DNA from: Chara braunii
Taxonomy: Eukaryota; Streptophyta; Charophyceae; Charales; Characeae
Reading direction: 5' to 3'
DNA length: 27,509 bases
Assembly (NCBI GenBank): GCA_003427395.1
Contig: BFEA01000040.1
Span: 1,721,233 to 1,748,741 of the forward strand
The notes beneath the pieces were generated by a model. That model searched no databases and was not told the origin of the DNA. It saw only the letters and a program-made list of their open reading frames with translations. Positions 27,477 through 27,509 of the stretch are shown here, one piece after another; the stretch's first letter is position 1; the number at the start of each line of letters is the position of its first letter. A program made the translations under genes and the position numbers.

Positions 27477-27509
<33 letters not shown>
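27313..27509. repeat. (TG), (GA), (CT) microsatellites at the window edge
   Basis: TG at 27313-27330, GA/CT mixtures to about 27425, CACACA at about 27427-27440 and CT again from 27480 to the end. Confidence 0.97.

Overview
The window looks like nuclear DNA from a eukaryote with a large, repeat-rich genome. It has long CT/GA and TG microsatellites, one intron-containing protein gene, a 5'-truncated LINE whose peptide ends in the zinc-binding domain typical of plant LINE reverse transcriptases, several small inverted-repeat elements, and almost no other credible coding sequence. A streptophyte (charophyte-like) alga or early land plant is a guess from the LINE type and the LRR-ROC-COR gene. 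No marker in the window settles it.

Bases 1-10800 are mostly non-coding: simple repeats, a 108-bp inverted-repeat element (552-659) with a diverged copy at 21512-21625, a long hairpin (744-833), a tRNA-like sequence (6101-6170, minus), tandem duplications, and a pair of conserved hairpins (9799-9933). A 1.1-kb open frame at 3249-4376 is not recognised and may be chance.

Bases 10840-14300 hold the most interesting material. A TIR element of about 0.5 kb lies next to a cluster of repeats carrying hammerhead-ribozyme sequences. The copy at 11696-11732 has every core base of a hammerhead, stem II, a 3-bp stem III and a plausible stem I. Related but damaged copies lie at 11564-11600 (+), 11443-11479 (-), 14253-14289 (-) and 27288-27311 (-), and a module fragment without the ribozyme lies at about 13698-13770. 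A short retrocopy with AATAAA, poly(A) and flanking direct repeats sits directly beside the intact copy.

Bases 14700-22300 hold microsatellites, GATT-rich degenerate repeats, the LINE (15738-17390, minus, flanked by a perfect 10-bp target duplication), a foldback element inserted in one copy of a tandem repeat whose neighbouring copy preserves the empty site (19079-19246), and a 609-bp TIR element (21650-22258).

Bases 22300-25655 carry the one clear gene: an 843-codon exon of a Roco-family protein (LRR-like region, Roc GTPase domain, COR domain) on the plus strand. It ends at a splice donor, and its downstream exons were not found. The remaining 1.9 kb is presumed intron plus repeats and ends in microsatellite. 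There is no operon or pathway here: the picture is one cellular gene in a landscape built by several kinds of small mobile elements.
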